Shown here: piece after piece, positions 1 to 8,872 of the stretch
Position numbering within the stretch: the stretch's first letter is position 1
Layout of the letters: each line of letters opens with the position of its first letter
Assembly: GCF_003076275.1 (NCBI RefSeq)
Contig: NZ_CP029064.1
Span: 623,501-687,500 of the forward strand
DNA: 64,000 nt
Source: Microbulbifer sp. A4B17
GTDB taxonomy: Bacteria; Pseudomonadota; Gammaproteobacteria; Pseudomonadales; Cellvibrionaceae
Direction of reading: 5' to 3'
Notes under the pieces: generated by a model
Database searches by the model: none
Seen by the model: only the letters and a program-made list of their open reading frames with translations
Told to the model about the DNA's origin: nothing
Made by a program: the position numbers and the translations under genes

Positions 1-834
1 AGGGCCTGAATCATCGAGGAGATAGCCATAATCGACATTCATATCCTCGCGCAACTTTGAATAATTAAACAGAGCACCAATACTGCCTGCACTACAACCC
101 GCAGCGAGCATCTGCTTCGGTTTTTGCAAATTATTTTTCACCCAGGAAGTAACTGCCTGAACGTTGCGTAATCCATTGTGGTGCCAGATAAGGTCGGGGT
201 TCTCGCCAGTAGTGTCCTCGTATATTTCAGTTTTATCGCCTACGTAGATATCCCCTGTGCAATACGGTACATAAACCATATTCCACTCGCCAGTTTTGTA
301 CTGGTCGTAGGGATGATGCGTATAGATCAAGGGAGATACGCCGGCGGTAGTGAGGTTCTCAAAATTCGTAAAATCTAATAAGTGCACATTGCTTAGGTAA
401 TCATCGGGAATGCCATTAGGGTTGCGAGCCCCACGAATACCAGCCTGCCCTGAGCAGCTTTCATAATCCCAGCATGCCCCACCACCCTCGAAATAAAAAA
501 TGGTGTTACTAGTGTCTGGAACCCGGTGAACAAAGAACTTATAGGGTGAGCCATTTCCGCACATAGCGCCGGTACTGGCAGGTACGTCAATTTTTTGCCA
601 GGTATTGTAGTCTCCCGGATCAAAATCATCATTAAATCCCGGATCATCCATAGTTAGCGGATACATCCCCTGGGCTTGCTGTGAGGTTACTGGCGCATCT
701 GCATTCGGAGGGTCAAATAAATGTTTAAGAGTGGTCCAAAAACTGTAGTCACCTGGTTCGGCATTGGCATGCGTAGTGATAAGTAGTGAGCTTGCTAAGA
801 GTATCGAAATAAAACCACGGAGAATTTTTATCAT
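1..834 (-). CDS. Pectinacetylesterase/Notum-family secreted esterase (partial, C-terminus outside window)
   Basis: The first 278 codons of a minus-strand gene lie here; the 3' end runs off the left edge. Residues 1-25 form a signal peptide (basic start, hydrophobic core, cleavage near THANA|EP), so the product is exported. Visible family motifs are EGGGACW (residues 116-122), PYCTGD (190-195) and the nucleophile elbow GCSAGS with Ser248, followed by DDSG (274-277). These match the pectinacetylesterase/Notum alpha/beta-hydrolase family, which removes acetyl or acyl esters from polysaccharides or lipids. The Asp and His of the triad would be in the missing part. The start is ATG at 834 with AAAGGGG just upstream. 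Substrate cannot be told from sequence; deacetylation of a marine or plant polysaccharide is an inference. Confidence 0.78.
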   Translation of the reverse strand, partial: MIKILRGFISILLASSLLITTHANAEPGDYSFWTTLKHLFDPPNADAPVTSQQAQGMYPLTMDDPGFNDDFDPGDYNTWQKIDVPASTGAMCGNGSPYKFFVHRVPDTSNTIFYFEGGGACWDYESCSGQAGIRGARNPNGIPDDYLSNVHLLDFTNFENLTTAGVSPLIYTHHPYDQYKTGEWNMVYVPYCTGDIYVGDKTEIYEDTTGENPDLIWHHNGLRNVQAVTSWVKNNLQKPKQMLAAGCSAGSIGALFNYSKLREDMNVDYGYLLDDSGP

Positions 835-1173
835 TATTAATCCCCTTTAGGTATTGTGTGTTATCTCTTCGGATTGCGGCTGGCTGGACCTGAATTTATT
901 ATTTGGAGTTTTATGTGCTCCCTCTTAATGGTCAACTTGCACGCTAGTCCAAATCGCTGTTTGGGTAAAACCCAATGAGGTTAGTTAATAATGATGTTTT
1001 GGTCTAGGTGGATAGGTCAAGAAAACTTATCGGTCACTTATTTTGCATTAAGTATTTTTTATTTTATCCAAAAATATTTTACTTTATAAGTTGTTGAAAA
1101 TTTTTCGCTTATTTTGGCGCAATTTTAGTTTTTCGTTCTAGGTGACGTAATATGTTTGTGCTGATAGGAGAGT
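835..1173. other. AT-rich intergenic region upstream of the esterase gene
   Basis: About 340 bases without a credible gene. It separates pxpC from the esterase gene, both on the minus strand, and presumably holds the esterase promoter. The stretch 1010-1140 is very AT-rich. No clear intrinsic terminator for pxpC was seen. Confidence 0.6.
908..935 (-). promoter_or_regulatory. Possible sigma70 promoter of the esterase gene
   Basis: On the minus strand TTGACC (935-930) is followed after 16 bases by TAAAAC (913-908). This would start transcription about 70 bases before the ATG at 834. The -35 is good and the -10 only fair (4/6). Confidence 0.35.
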
Positions 1174-2151
1174 CTAAATAGAGAGGATTTCCCCCTGTTG
1201 ACGCCCCAGACTTTCCTGTAAATTGATTAATAAATCTTGCTTCTTTTTGAGAACCTTCTGTGCTTCTTCAGTGCTTATTTCTTGAAAGGAGACTCTATCG
1301 TTGGGAGATAGCTGGCCCAGACGGTGGAGTTCTGATTTTATAATATGGCCAATGCGCGGGTAGCCCCCAATTGTTTGTCCTTCAATAAATGAGATGATGG
1401 GATTTCCATCGGGAGGTATTTGGATGCTGCCAGGGTAGAGTCCGGAAGATAACAATTGTATTTTGACAGGTTCTATTTTTCTTAATTCTGTGGAGCTTTT
1501 AGGGGATAGGCGTATACCCATGCGATTGCTTTGGGCAGACACCTGGTAAATTGACTGGTGGAAATGCTCAATAAACTCCCTTGGGAATGAATCGCGCTCT
1601 GGCCCAGCGACGATTCGCAGGTGTGAGTTATGTGAGTAGTTGATGTGAAACTTTTTATCGAGTACAGCTTCTTTTGCAATGCGGATTTCTTTTAGCTGAA
1701 TCACTTCACCAGAAGTTATTGGCTTGCCATTATTTGCGCCAAACTTACTGATGATATGAGTTGCTGAGCTGCCTAATATAATGGGTGTGTCTATTTGTGC
1801 GGAAACTGCAAGATAGATTCTTGCGCCAGAAGCCGCCTGGGAAATATCCAAAATATCACCAGATTTGATCTTATAGGTCCTGAAATTATCAATCGGATCG
1901 TTATTTAGTGAGCCACTGAATTGCCCTCCGGCTATAGCGATACTGAGATCACAGAGGAATTCGATTTTAGGGCCGAGTAAGGAGATTTCAAAAGTTGGAT
2001 TTCCTAGAGGGTTTTCCAGTAGCAAGTTAGCAATTTTCATTGATAAGGAGTCGGCTGCTCCTCCCCAGGGGATTCCAAAGTTCATCAGGCCCGAACGACC
2101 GAGGTCCTGAATACTTGTCTGTAGTCCTGCACGAAGAAAGCGAATACCCAT
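1174..2151 (-). CDS. pxpC: 5-oxoprolinase subunit C (PxpC, KipA/AHS2 family)
   Basis: 325 residues, close to the roughly 310 usual for PxpC. The start MGIRFLRAGLQTSIQDLGR, the following GIPWGGAAD, and the later SNRMGIRL and EGQTIGGYPRIG stretches are typical of the biotin-dependent carboxyltransferase-like AHS2 family. With PxpA and PxpB it forms the ATP-dependent 5-oxoprolinase that opens pyroglutamate (5-oxoproline), a damaged-glutamine metabolite, to glutamate in the cytoplasm. It is last in a pxpA-pxpB-pxpC operon, 12 bases after pxpB. Older names link the family to KipA of Bacillus, an antagonist of kinase inhibitor KipI, but the three-gene context favours oxoprolinase. Confidence 0.92.
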   Translation of the reverse strand: MGIRFLRAGLQTSIQDLGRSGLMNFGIPWGGAADSLSMKIANLLLENPLGNPTFEISLLGPKIEFLCDLSIAIAGGQFSGSLNNDPIDNFRTYKIKSGDILDISQAASGARIYLAVSAQIDTPIILGSSATHIISKFGANNGKPITSGEVIQLKEIRIAKEAVLDKKFHINYSHNSHLRIVAGPERDSFPREFIEHFHQSIYQVSAQSNRMGIRLSPKSSTELRKIEPVKIQLLSSGLYPGSIQIPPDGNPIISFIEGQTIGGYPRIGHIIKSELHRLGQLSPNDRVSFQEISTEEAQKVLKKKQDLLINLQESLGRQQGEILSI

Positions 2152-2163
2152 TGGTTCTCCTCT

Positions 2164-2892
2164 TTAGGGTGGATTATTTTTATCGCGCTGGGATAGTTTG
2201 TAGAATTCCTGAGAGTCTATAGCGTAAAACTCGATTTCATCCAAAGGTGCAGCGATAAAGGGGGAGGGTTTGGATGGTTGAAAGAGGTTAAGCGGTGTCT
2301 GACCGATAATTTGCCAGCCACCTGGTGTGGATTGAGGGTAGATACCCGTTTGCTTTCCGCCAATACCGACTGCACCTGCGGGTATTTTGGTTCGGGGAGT
2401 TTCTTTTCTTGGACAATAGAGTTTTGGATCAAGCCCTCCAAGGTACAAAAAGCCTGGGGTAAATCCCAGCATATGGACCAAATAACGCCGTGCAGTGTGC
2501 CGCTCAATAATTTCCTGTATGGATAATTCGGCGTGCTCTGCTAAAGCTTTCAGGTCGGGAGAGAATCCCTCTTCATAGCATACGGGAATGCGTACTATCC
2601 GAGATTTTTTCGGGGTGGATACAGGGCCGCTAAGGAATTCTTCGGTAGCTTTCGTTAGCAGTTTATAAAGAGTTGTATGATTACAAACAGAGGGGTTGAA
2701 AATAACTGTCAGGCATTGATATGCAGGAACTATATCAATAATACCAGGATAGGCTTGCTCTAAAATAGTTACTCTTAAGCCTATGATCGTCCGGCTTAGT
2801 GCCTCGCAAGGTTCGCCGGAGAATCGAATATCTACGGCGCAATCTCCGTTAGCAATAATAGCCAGTGGCATTTGAGGGCCAGAGTGTGTCAC
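2164..2892 (-). CDS. pxpB: 5-oxoprolinase subunit B (PxpB, KipI/AHS1 family)
   Basis: 242 residues (family usually 215-240). Characteristic stretches include SRTIIGLRVTI, the VPAYQCLTVIFNP strand, PVCYEEGFSPDL, HMLGFTPGFLYLGG and GAVGIGGKQTGIYP, all hallmarks of AHS1/KipI proteins with a cyclophilin-like fold. It works with PxpC as the ATP-using half of 5-oxoprolinase. Its ATG overlaps the pxpA stop by four bases (ATGA at 2889-2892), a sign of translational coupling. The order A-B-C differs from the B-C-A order of E. coli. Confidence 0.92.
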   Translation of the reverse strand: MTHSGPQMPLAIIANGDCAVDIRFSGEPCEALSRTIIGLRVTILEQAYPGIIDIVPAYQCLTVIFNPSVCNHTTLYKLLTKATEEFLSGPVSTPKKSRIVRIPVCYEEGFSPDLKALAEHAELSIQEIIERHTARRYLVHMLGFTPGFLYLGGLDPKLYCPRKETPRTKIPAGAVGIGGKQTGIYPQSTPGGWQIIGQTPLNLFQPSKPSPFIAAPLDEIEFYAIDSQEFYKLSQRDKNNPP

Positions 2893-3638
2893 CGAGCTAT
2901 GCTCACGCCGTTTGCTTTGAGGTGTTGCTTGAGCTGCTTTGCAATAACTGGAGCCTGGGGGTTATCACTGTGAAGGCAGATAGTATCTACGAAAAATTGT
3001 AGTTTGCCACCATGATAATCTTTAAATTGCAAACCCTTTGCCAGGCAGACTGCCTGCTCAAGGCACTTTTCTGTCTCAGTAATAATTGCATTTGTCAGCG
3101 AGCGAGGAGCTAGCTGGCTTTTGTTTAGATATTGCCTGTCCATAAAGCCTTCGCGAATGATTGATTTACTTTTTTCGGAGGCAGCGAATTGCATAGCACC
3201 GTTGGCTAATCCCACAATTTTTAGGGAAGGATAAACTTCATTAAATAGCCTAATAATACTCTTGGCTAACTCGATATTTGATTCTGCATCGTTATAGAGA
3301 GCGCCATGTAGCTTAATATGATCCAGCTTTGCTCCAAGCTCTTGTGCAATATTTTCCAGTTGGCCTATTTGTTCGCAAAGAGAGTCAAGTAATTTTTTCT
3401 TAGATATAGCTAAAGATTTTCGGCCAAAATTTTTCCGGTCGGGATAGCTGGGGTGAGCGCCAATTTTTAAGCTGTTTTGGAGAGCGTTTTCGATCGATCT
3501 GCTCATGATCTCGGGAGTGCCAGCGTGACCGCCGCAAGCTATATTGCAGCGGGAAATAAATGGCATGATTTGGGCGTCCCTGTCACAGCTGTGCAAATCA
3601 GTACCTTCACCCAGGTCGCAGTTTATATCAATATTCAC
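2889..3638 (-). CDS. pxpA: 5-oxoprolinase subunit A (PxpA, LamB/YcsF family)
   Basis: 249 residues, as expected for the family (about 245-255). The N-terminus MNIDINCDLGEG, then SRCNIACGGHAGTPE, GAHPSYPDR..FGR, LDHIKLHGALYND and EGFMDRQYL are the conserved metal and substrate blocks of LamB/YcsF proteins. PxpA hydrolyses the activated intermediate so that 5-oxoproline becomes L-glutamate. It is the first gene of the pxpABC unit and overlaps pxpB by four bases. The whole unit lies 65 bases downstream of a membrane protein gene on the same strand, which might share its transcript. Confidence 0.93.
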   Translation of the reverse strand: MNIDINCDLGEGTDLHSCDRDAQIMPFISRCNIACGGHAGTPEIMSRSIENALQNSLKIGAHPSYPDRKNFGRKSLAISKKKLLDSLCEQIGQLENIAQELGAKLDHIKLHGALYNDAESNIELAKSIIRLFNEVYPSLKIVGLANGAMQFAASEKSKSIIREGFMDRQYLNKSQLAPRSLTNAIITETEKCLEQAVCLAKGLQFKDYHGGKLQFFVDTICLHSDNPQAPVIAKQLKQHLKANGVSIAR

Positions 3639-3703
3639 TGTGGCATCCTGCTTGTATTAAATTTGAAATGGCTTAAGCGTTTAGAATCTGCCTGGTAAGG
3701 TGG

Positions 3704-4303
3704 TTAATTGTCTGGGCACTGGTTTACTTCCATAGAGATTTTCTTTGAATTTGATTCATAGCAATTTCCCAGCGGAGAACAGAAGCAGGCAGAAATTGAA
3801 AGGTTCCATCTCTCTTTATCAACTTTTTCCCATAGTTCAGAAGTTGCAGTGCCACGACTTAAAGAATAGAAAGGATACTCCGACTGTGCGGGAATGATAA
3901 CTCCATTTATTTCTGATGAACTTTGAAATCCCTCATCAAGGGGAGGGTGATGATTTTTAAGGTTTTTATTATATTTACCCATCATCATTTTATGCTCCTC
4001 CTGGCAGCAGGCTTGTAAAAAAGCATGGGTACTTGAGTATTCTGTATTTTTATATTTGAAGCTAACGGACTTTAGGATGGCGGGTCCGGACCCGGCATTG
4101 TGGAAGTTAAAGGTGATCAAGTTTCGATTACTCTCTTCGTCATAGTTCTCATGGCTGAACTGAATAACCGGCATTGTCATTATTTTGACTTGTTGATTGG
4201 CAGCTCTGGCTTGTAAATAGGTGGCATAAAAGGACGCCAGAGAAATCATAATTGCACTTACCGCGATCACTAAATTTAAGCGGTCGCGATTGAATAACTT
4301 CAT
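3704..4303 (-). CDS. Membrane-anchored protein of unknown function
   Basis: About 199 residues from ATG at 4303; a GTG at 4315 would add four residues, but the upstream AGGTG fits the ATG better. A short basic start (KLFNRDR) precedes one membrane helix (roughly residues 9-30, LNLVIAVSAIMISLASFYAT) and a soluble domain of beta character, including a HNAGSGPAILKSVSF strand often seen in single-pass bacterial proteins with an Ig-like or sensor-like domain. Six or seven cysteines occur in the C-terminal half (QACCQEE, SACFCSPLGNCYE). I do not recognise a named family. It sits between uvrA and pxpA on the same strand, separated from uvrA by a terminator. No function is proposed. Confidence 0.7.
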   Translation of the reverse strand: MKLFNRDRLNLVIAVSAIMISLASFYATYLQARAANQQVKIMTMPVIQFSHENYDEESNRNLITFNFHNAGSGPAILKSVSFKYKNTEYSSTHAFLQACCQEEHKMMMGKYNKNLKNHHPPLDEGFQSSSEINGVIIPAQSEYPFYSLSRGTATSELWEKVDKERWNLSISACFCSPLGNCYESNSKKISMEVNQCPDN

Positions 4304-4345
4304 ATCTTGTTGCACCTATCTACTAGTTATTTTCAAGTGAGCTGA

Positions 4346-4384
4346 TAAAAAAGGATGCCGATTGATAGTTCGGTATCCTTTCTT
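4346..4384 (-). terminator. Intrinsic terminator of uvrA
   Basis: On the minus strand the arms AAAGGATACCGA and TCGGCATCCTTT (one G-T pair) enclose an 8-base loop and are followed by more Ts, just past the uvrA stop. Confidence 0.8.
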
Positions 4385-4390
4385 ATTTAA

Positions 4391-7216
4391 TCAGTTCAGC
4401 ATTGTTTTTAGAAAACGCCCGGTATGGGAAACGTCCATTTCTGCGACATCCTCAGGTGTCCCTGTGGCAATAATTTGTCCACCGCCAGATCCACCCTCCG
4501 GGCCCAGGTCTACTATCCAGTCCGCAGTTTTGATCACATCCAGATTGTGTTCGATCACTACGATGGTATTGCCGTGATCGCGCAGGCGATGTAGAACATC
4601 CAGTAGTAATTGGATATCGGCAAAGTGCAGGCCGGTAGTCGGTTCGTCGAGGATGTACAGGGTTTGCCCAGTGTCCCGTTTGGATAGTTCGCGGGAGAGT
4701 TTTACCCGTTGGGCTTCACCTCCTGAGAGAGTGGTGGCAGCCTGACCAAGCTTGATATAGGAGAGCCCTACATCTATCAGGGTTTGCAATTTCTTCGCGA
4801 TTGCAGGCACTGGGTCAAAGAATTCCCGTGCATCTTCCACGGTCATTTCCAATACTTCGTGGATATTCTTGCCCTTGTAGTGCACCTCCAGGGTCTCGCG
4901 GTTGTAGCGTTTACCGTGGCAGGTATCGCAGGGTACATAGACATCCGGCAAGAAGTGCATTTCCACCTTAATCACCCCATCGCCCTGGCAGGCTTCACAG
5001 CGCCCACCCTTGACGTTAAAGCTGAAGCGTCCAGGTTTATAGCCCCGTGAACGGGCCTCTTGGGTGCCGGCAAACAAGTCGCGAATTGGGGTAAAAATAC
5101 CGGTATAAGTTGCTGGGTTTGAGCGAGGAGTGCGCCCGATAGGACTCTGATCAATATCCACGCATTTGTCGAAGTGCTCCAGGCCGTGCACCTCCTTATA
5201 AGGGGAGGCTTTAAGGGTTGTTGCTTTGTTAAGTGCAGTAGCTGCAAGTGGATAGAGGGTTGTATTAATCAGGGTGGATTTACCAGAGCCCGATACACCG
5301 GTAACACAGGTAAGTAATCCTACCGGGATCTCAAGGTCGACGTCCTGTAAATTATTTCCACTGGCGCCTTCGAGGCGCAGCAAATAGTCCGAGTCGGGTA
5401 CGTAGCGCTCTTCCGGTACGGCAATTTTCTTTTTGCCGGAGAGGTATTGACCGGTGAGGGATTTTTTACACTTGGCAATTTTATCGGCGGTACCCGCTGC
5501 CACGACTTCTCCACCATGGACACCGGCACCGGGGCCAATATCGACAATAAAGTCGGCACTGCGAATGGCATCCTCATCGTGCTCTACCACGATAACGGTG
5601 TTGCCGATATCGCGCAGGTGAGTGAGGGTGTTGAGCAGACGCTCGTTGTCTCGCTGATGTAGGCCGATAGATGGCTCGTCGAGAATATACATTACGCCCA
5701 CGAGGCCGGCGCCGATCTGGCTGGCGAGACGGATGCGCTGCGCTTCACCGCCGGAGAGGGTTTCTGCACTGCGGTTCAGGGTCAGGTAATTCAGGCCAAC
5801 ATCGACGAGGAAGCGGAATCGATCGCGCAGCTCTTTGAGAATCTTATCGGCAATCTCTTTCTGGGCGCCTTTAAACGTCAGCTCGTGGTCGAAGTACTCG
5901 AACGCATCGCCTACAGGCAGCTCAGTGATTTGTGCCAGGGTGCGGTTATCCACAAAGACATGACGGGCCTCGCGGCGCAGGCGGGTACCGTGACACTCTG
6001 GGCATTTTTGTGTGCTCAGATACTTGGCTAATTCCTCCCGAACCGATTGGGATTCGGTATCCCGGTAGCGGCGCTGGAAGTTGGGGATAATGCCCTCGAA
6101 GGTGTGCTGGCGCACGGTGACATCGCCGCGATCATTGACGTAGCTGAAGTCGATTTCTTCGTCGCCACTGCCCTGCAGGATAACCTTGCGGTGGGCTTTG
6201 CGTAATTTTTTCCAGGGCTTATCCAGATCGAAACCGTAGTGCTCGGCGAGGGAGTCGAGCATGTGGTAATAGTAAATATTGCGTCTGTCCCAACCGCGAA
6301 TGGCGCCCTCGGAAATACTGCTTTCCGAATCGATAATTACCTTGTCTTCATCAAAGAACTGTTTGACGCCCAGGCCGTCACAGCTGGGGCAGGCACCGGC
6401 GGGGTTGTTGAAGGAGAACAGGCGCGGTTCCAGCTCATCCAGTGAGTAGTCACAGACGGGGCAGGCGTGGCGGGCAGAGAAGAGACGATCTTCCTGGTCT
6501 CCATCCATAAAACTGATGGAGGCGATACCGTCGGTGAGATTCAGAGCGGTTTCGAAGGATTCCGCCAAACGCAGTTGCAGATCCTCACGAACCTTAAAGC
6601 GGTCTACCACCACCTCAATGGTGTGCTTGCGGCGCTTATCCAGTTTGGGGGTGTCGTCCAGGTCACAGATAACCCCGTCGATCCGTGCCCGCACAAACCC
6701 GTCCCGGCGCAGTTGTTCAAACACGTGCTGGTGCTCACCCTTTCGATCGCGAACTACCGGCGCCAGCAACATAATCTTGCTGCCTTCCGGTAAAGCCAGC
6801 ACCTGATCCACCATCTGGCTGATCGTCTGGGCTTGCAGAGGTTCGTCGTGCTCGGGGCAGCGGGGTTCTCCAACCCGGGCGAACAGCAGTCGCAGGTAGT
6901 CATAGATTTCTGTGATGGTGCCCACGGTGGAGCGGGGGTTGTGAGAGGTGGACTTCTGCTCGATAGAAATGGCCGGTGACAATCCCTCGACGGTATCCAC
7001 ATCCGGCTTTTCCATCATCGACAGGAATTGACGGGCGTAAGTGGAGAGTGATTCCACGTAGCGGCGCTGTCCCTCTGCGTAAAGGGTGTCAAAGGCCAGG
7101 GAAGATTTGCCGGAACCGGACAGGCCGGTGATAACGATCAGTTTATCGCGGGGAATGTCCAGATCGATATTCTTCAGGTTGTGGGTGCGAGCACCCCTTA
7201 CATAAATCGTGTCCAC
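4391..7216 (-). CDS. uvrA: UvrABC excinuclease subunit A
   Basis: 941 residues, the standard length. UvrA is the damage-recognition ATPase dimer of nucleotide excision repair; it loads UvrB on DNA lesions. Two ABC ATPase modules are visible: Walker [15 protein letters not shown] near residue 32 and [14 protein letters not shown] near 640, two LSGGEAQR signatures, and two Walker B/D-loop LDEPS/LDEPT blocks. Zinc modules [14 protein letters not shown] and [16 protein letters not shown] are intact. The N-terminal [19 protein letters not shown] supports ATG at 7216. It is transcribed away from manC; the 159-base gap has no recognisable LexA box, although uvrA is SOS-controlled in many relatives. 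Confidence 0.98.
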   Translation of the reverse strand: MDTIYVRGARTHNLKNIDLDIPRDKLIVITGLSGSGKSSLAFDTLYAEGQRRYVESLSTYARQFLSMMEKPDVDTVEGLSPAISIEQKSTSHNPRSTVGTITEIYDYLRLLFARVGEPRCPEHDEPLQAQTISQMVDQVLALPEGSKIMLLAPVVRDRKGEHQHVFEQLRRDGFVRARIDGVICDLDDTPKLDKRRKHTIEVVVDRFKVREDLQLRLAESFETALNLTDGIASISFMDGDQEDRLFSARHACPVCDYSLDELEPRLFSFNNPAGACPSCDGLGVKQFFDEDKVIIDSESSISEGAIRGWDRRNIYYYHMLDSLAEHYGFDLDKPWKKLRKAHRKVILQGSGDEEIDFSYVNDRGDVTVRQHTFEGIIPNFQRRYRDTESQSVREELAKYLSTQKCPECHGTRLRREARHVFVDNRTLAQITELPVGDAFEYFDHELTFKGAQKEIADKILKELRDRFRFLVDVGLNYLTLNRSAETLSGGEAQRIRLASQIGAGLVGVMYILDEPSIGLHQRDNERLLNTLTHLRDIGNTVIVVEHDEDAIRSADFIVDIGPGAGVHGGEVVAAGTADKIAKCKKSLTGQYLSGKKKIAVPEERYVPDSDYLLRLEGASGNNLQDVDLEIPVGLLTCVTGVSGSGKSTLINTTLYPLAATALNKATTLKASPYKEVHGLEHFDKCVDIDQSPIGRTPRSNPATYTGIFTPIRDLFAGTQEARSRGYKPGRFSFNVKGGRCEACQGDGVIKVEMHFLPDVYVPCDTCHGKRYNRETLEVHYKGKNIHEVLEMTVEDAREFFDPVPAIAKKLQTLIDVGLSYIKLGQAATTLSGGEAQRVKLSRELSKRDTGQTLYILDEPTTGLHFADIQLLLDVLHRLRDHGNTIVVIEHNLDVIKTADWIVDLGPEGGSGGGQIIATGTPEDVAEMDVSHTGRFLKTMLN

Positions 7217-7326
7217 GCTCTACCTATATGCTGCTAATACTGGGCCGGGCCTCGGACTTGCTCCGCGCGGGGCGATCACAACTGCGGTGCCGGAAAAACA
7301 GTCAAGTATAAACTCGCCACCTGATG

Positions 7327-7346
7327 TGCGAAAATTGTCTTTCGCA
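7327..7346. promoter_or_regulatory. Perfect 7-6-7 palindrome, possible operator upstream of manC
   Basis: TGCGAAA-ATTGTC-TTTCGCA is a perfect inverted repeat ending 30 bases before the manC ATG and also lying in the uvrA upstream region. A 24-base stretch here (7328-7351) matches 13675-13698, in the fabA-galU gap, at 20 of 24 positions by eye. No regulator could be assigned. Confidence 0.4.
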
Positions 7347-7375
7347 ATACCCGACATTCAGGCAGATAGCATTCG

Positions 7376-8782
7376 ATGATTCCTGTGATTCTCTGTGGTG
7401 GCACTGGCTCGCGCCTGTGGCCACTCTCGCGTGAGGCCTACCCTAAACAGTTCCTACCCCTTATTGGTGGTGAGACGATGTTACAGGCAACTTTAAGGCG
7501 CCTGGAGGGCATTGAGCCACTACAGGCGCCGATACTGGTATGCAATGAAGAGCATCGCTTTGCCGCCGCCGAGCAATTGCAGGAAATCGGCCACGGTGCT
7601 CAGTCCATTTTACTGGAGCCCTGCGCGCGCAATACTGCACCGGCTATCGCCCTGGCTGCCCTGGCAGCACTGGAGTCCGGCACTGATCCTTTACTGCTGG
7701 TATTACCGGCAGACCACGCCGTTTCCGACGAGGTAAACTTTCAGGAATCTGTAGAGTCGGCTCGAGCCCTGGCAGAGCAGGGACATCTGGTCACTTTTGG
7801 CATTGTGCCGACCCGGGCGGAGACCGGCTACGGCTACATTCGGCGCGGGGATAAATTGGCGGAAACTGCCTGGAAAGTGGCGGAGTTCGTCGAAAAGCCG
7901 GACACTGAAACCGCTGAGTCTTACCTGGCATCCGGGGAATACTCGTGGAACAGTGGCATGTTCCTGTTCCGCGCCTCCCGCTATCTGGAGGAGTTGGAGC
8001 GGTACCGTTCCGATATTCTCGCAGCCTGCCGCAGTGCCTATCAGAGTGCCGCGAGGGATCTGGATTTTACCCGGGTGGATAGAGAGGCTTTTGCAGCCTG
8101 CGCAGATGAGTCTGTGGATTACGCAGTAATGGAGCCGACTGAATCCGCTGCAGTTGTACCTATGGATGCGGGTTGGAGCGATGTAGGCTCCTGGCAGGGG
8201 CTGTGGGAGTTGGCAAAACGCGATGCCAATGACAATTTGCTCCAGGGCGATGTGTTGCTCGAAGACTCCCAGCGCTGCCTGGTGCGTGGTGAGAGCCGGT
8301 TGGTCAGCCTTCTCGGTGTATCCGACCTGGTTGTTGTTGATACTGACGACGCGCTTCTGATCGCTGACCGGCAACGGGTCCAGGAAGTCAAAAAACTGGT
8401 CAGTAACCTTAAGAGCACTGGCCGCAGTGAGGCCCAAAGGCATCGCAAGGTATATAGGCCCTGGGGCTATTACGACTCGATTGATGCGGGTCCACGCTTT
8501 CAGGTGAAGCGTATCGTGGTGAAGCCGGGCCAGCAGTTATCCCTGCAAATGCATCACCACCGCGCTGAACACTGGGTTGTGGTGCAGGGGACCGCCAAGG
8601 TTACCCGAGGTGAAGAAGAGGTCCTGATCACCGAGAACCAATCGACTTATATTCCCCTGGGGGTGGTCCACCGCTTGGAGAACCCCGGTACGATTCCCTT
8701 GGAGCTGATTGAGGTGCAATCCGGCAGTTATCTCGGGGAGGACGACATTGTCCGCCTCGATGATGAGTACGGTCGTAACTAG
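7376..8782 (+). CDS. manC: Mannose-1-phosphate guanylyltransferase / mannose-6-phosphate isomerase (bifunctional)
   Basis: 468 residues, typical of the bifunctional AlgA/ManC/XanB type (about 470-480). The N-terminal nucleotidyltransferase domain carries [20 protein letters not shown] (residues 8-27), FVEKPD and the GMF block. The C-terminal cupin domain (from about residue 360) has [28 protein letters not shown] and the metal-binding histidines of a type II phosphomannose isomerase. It makes mannose-6-P from fructose-6-P and GDP-mannose from mannose-1-P, feeding capsule, O-antigen or exopolysaccharide synthesis. The middle step, phosphomannomutase, is probably the gene at 14725. It starts divergently from uvrA with a palindrome in the gap. 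Confidence 0.95.
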   Translation: MIPVILCGGTGSRLWPLSREAYPKQFLPLIGGETMLQATLRRLEGIEPLQAPILVCNEEHRFAAAEQLQEIGHGAQSILLEPCARNTAPAIALAALAALESGTDPLLLVLPADHAVSDEVNFQESVESARALAEQGHLVTFGIVPTRAETGYGYIRRGDKLAETAWKVAEFVEKPDTETAESYLASGEYSWNSGMFLFRASRYLEELERYRSDILAACRSAYQSAARDLDFTRVDREAFAACADESVDYAVMEPTESAAVVPMDAGWSDVGSWQGLWELAKRDANDNLLQGDVLLEDSQRCLVRGESRLVSLLGVSDLVVVDTDDALLIADRQRVQEVKKLVSNLKSTGRSEAQRHRKVYRPWGYYDSIDAGPRFQVKRIVVKPGQQLSLQMHHHRAEHWVVVQGTAKVTRGEEEVLITENQSTYIPLGVVHRLENPGTIPLELIEVQSGSYLGEDDIVRLDDEYGRN

Positions 8783-8872
8783 TTGTGGATAAAAGTTGTG
8801 CTGTTTCCCCTACAGCCGGGAGGCGGCTCACTGTACAATGCGCGCCCTATTTGATGCTGTTCCGGGATTTGC

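Noticed and set aside
6239..6806. Plus-strand open frames opposite uvrA
   Set aside because: They mirror the codon structure of uvrA on the other strand and have no ribosome sites or family features.
7217..7375. LexA box in the uvrA-manC gap
   Set aside because: CTG and CAG triplets occur but with 14 rather than 10 bases between them, and the remainder does not fit the consensus.
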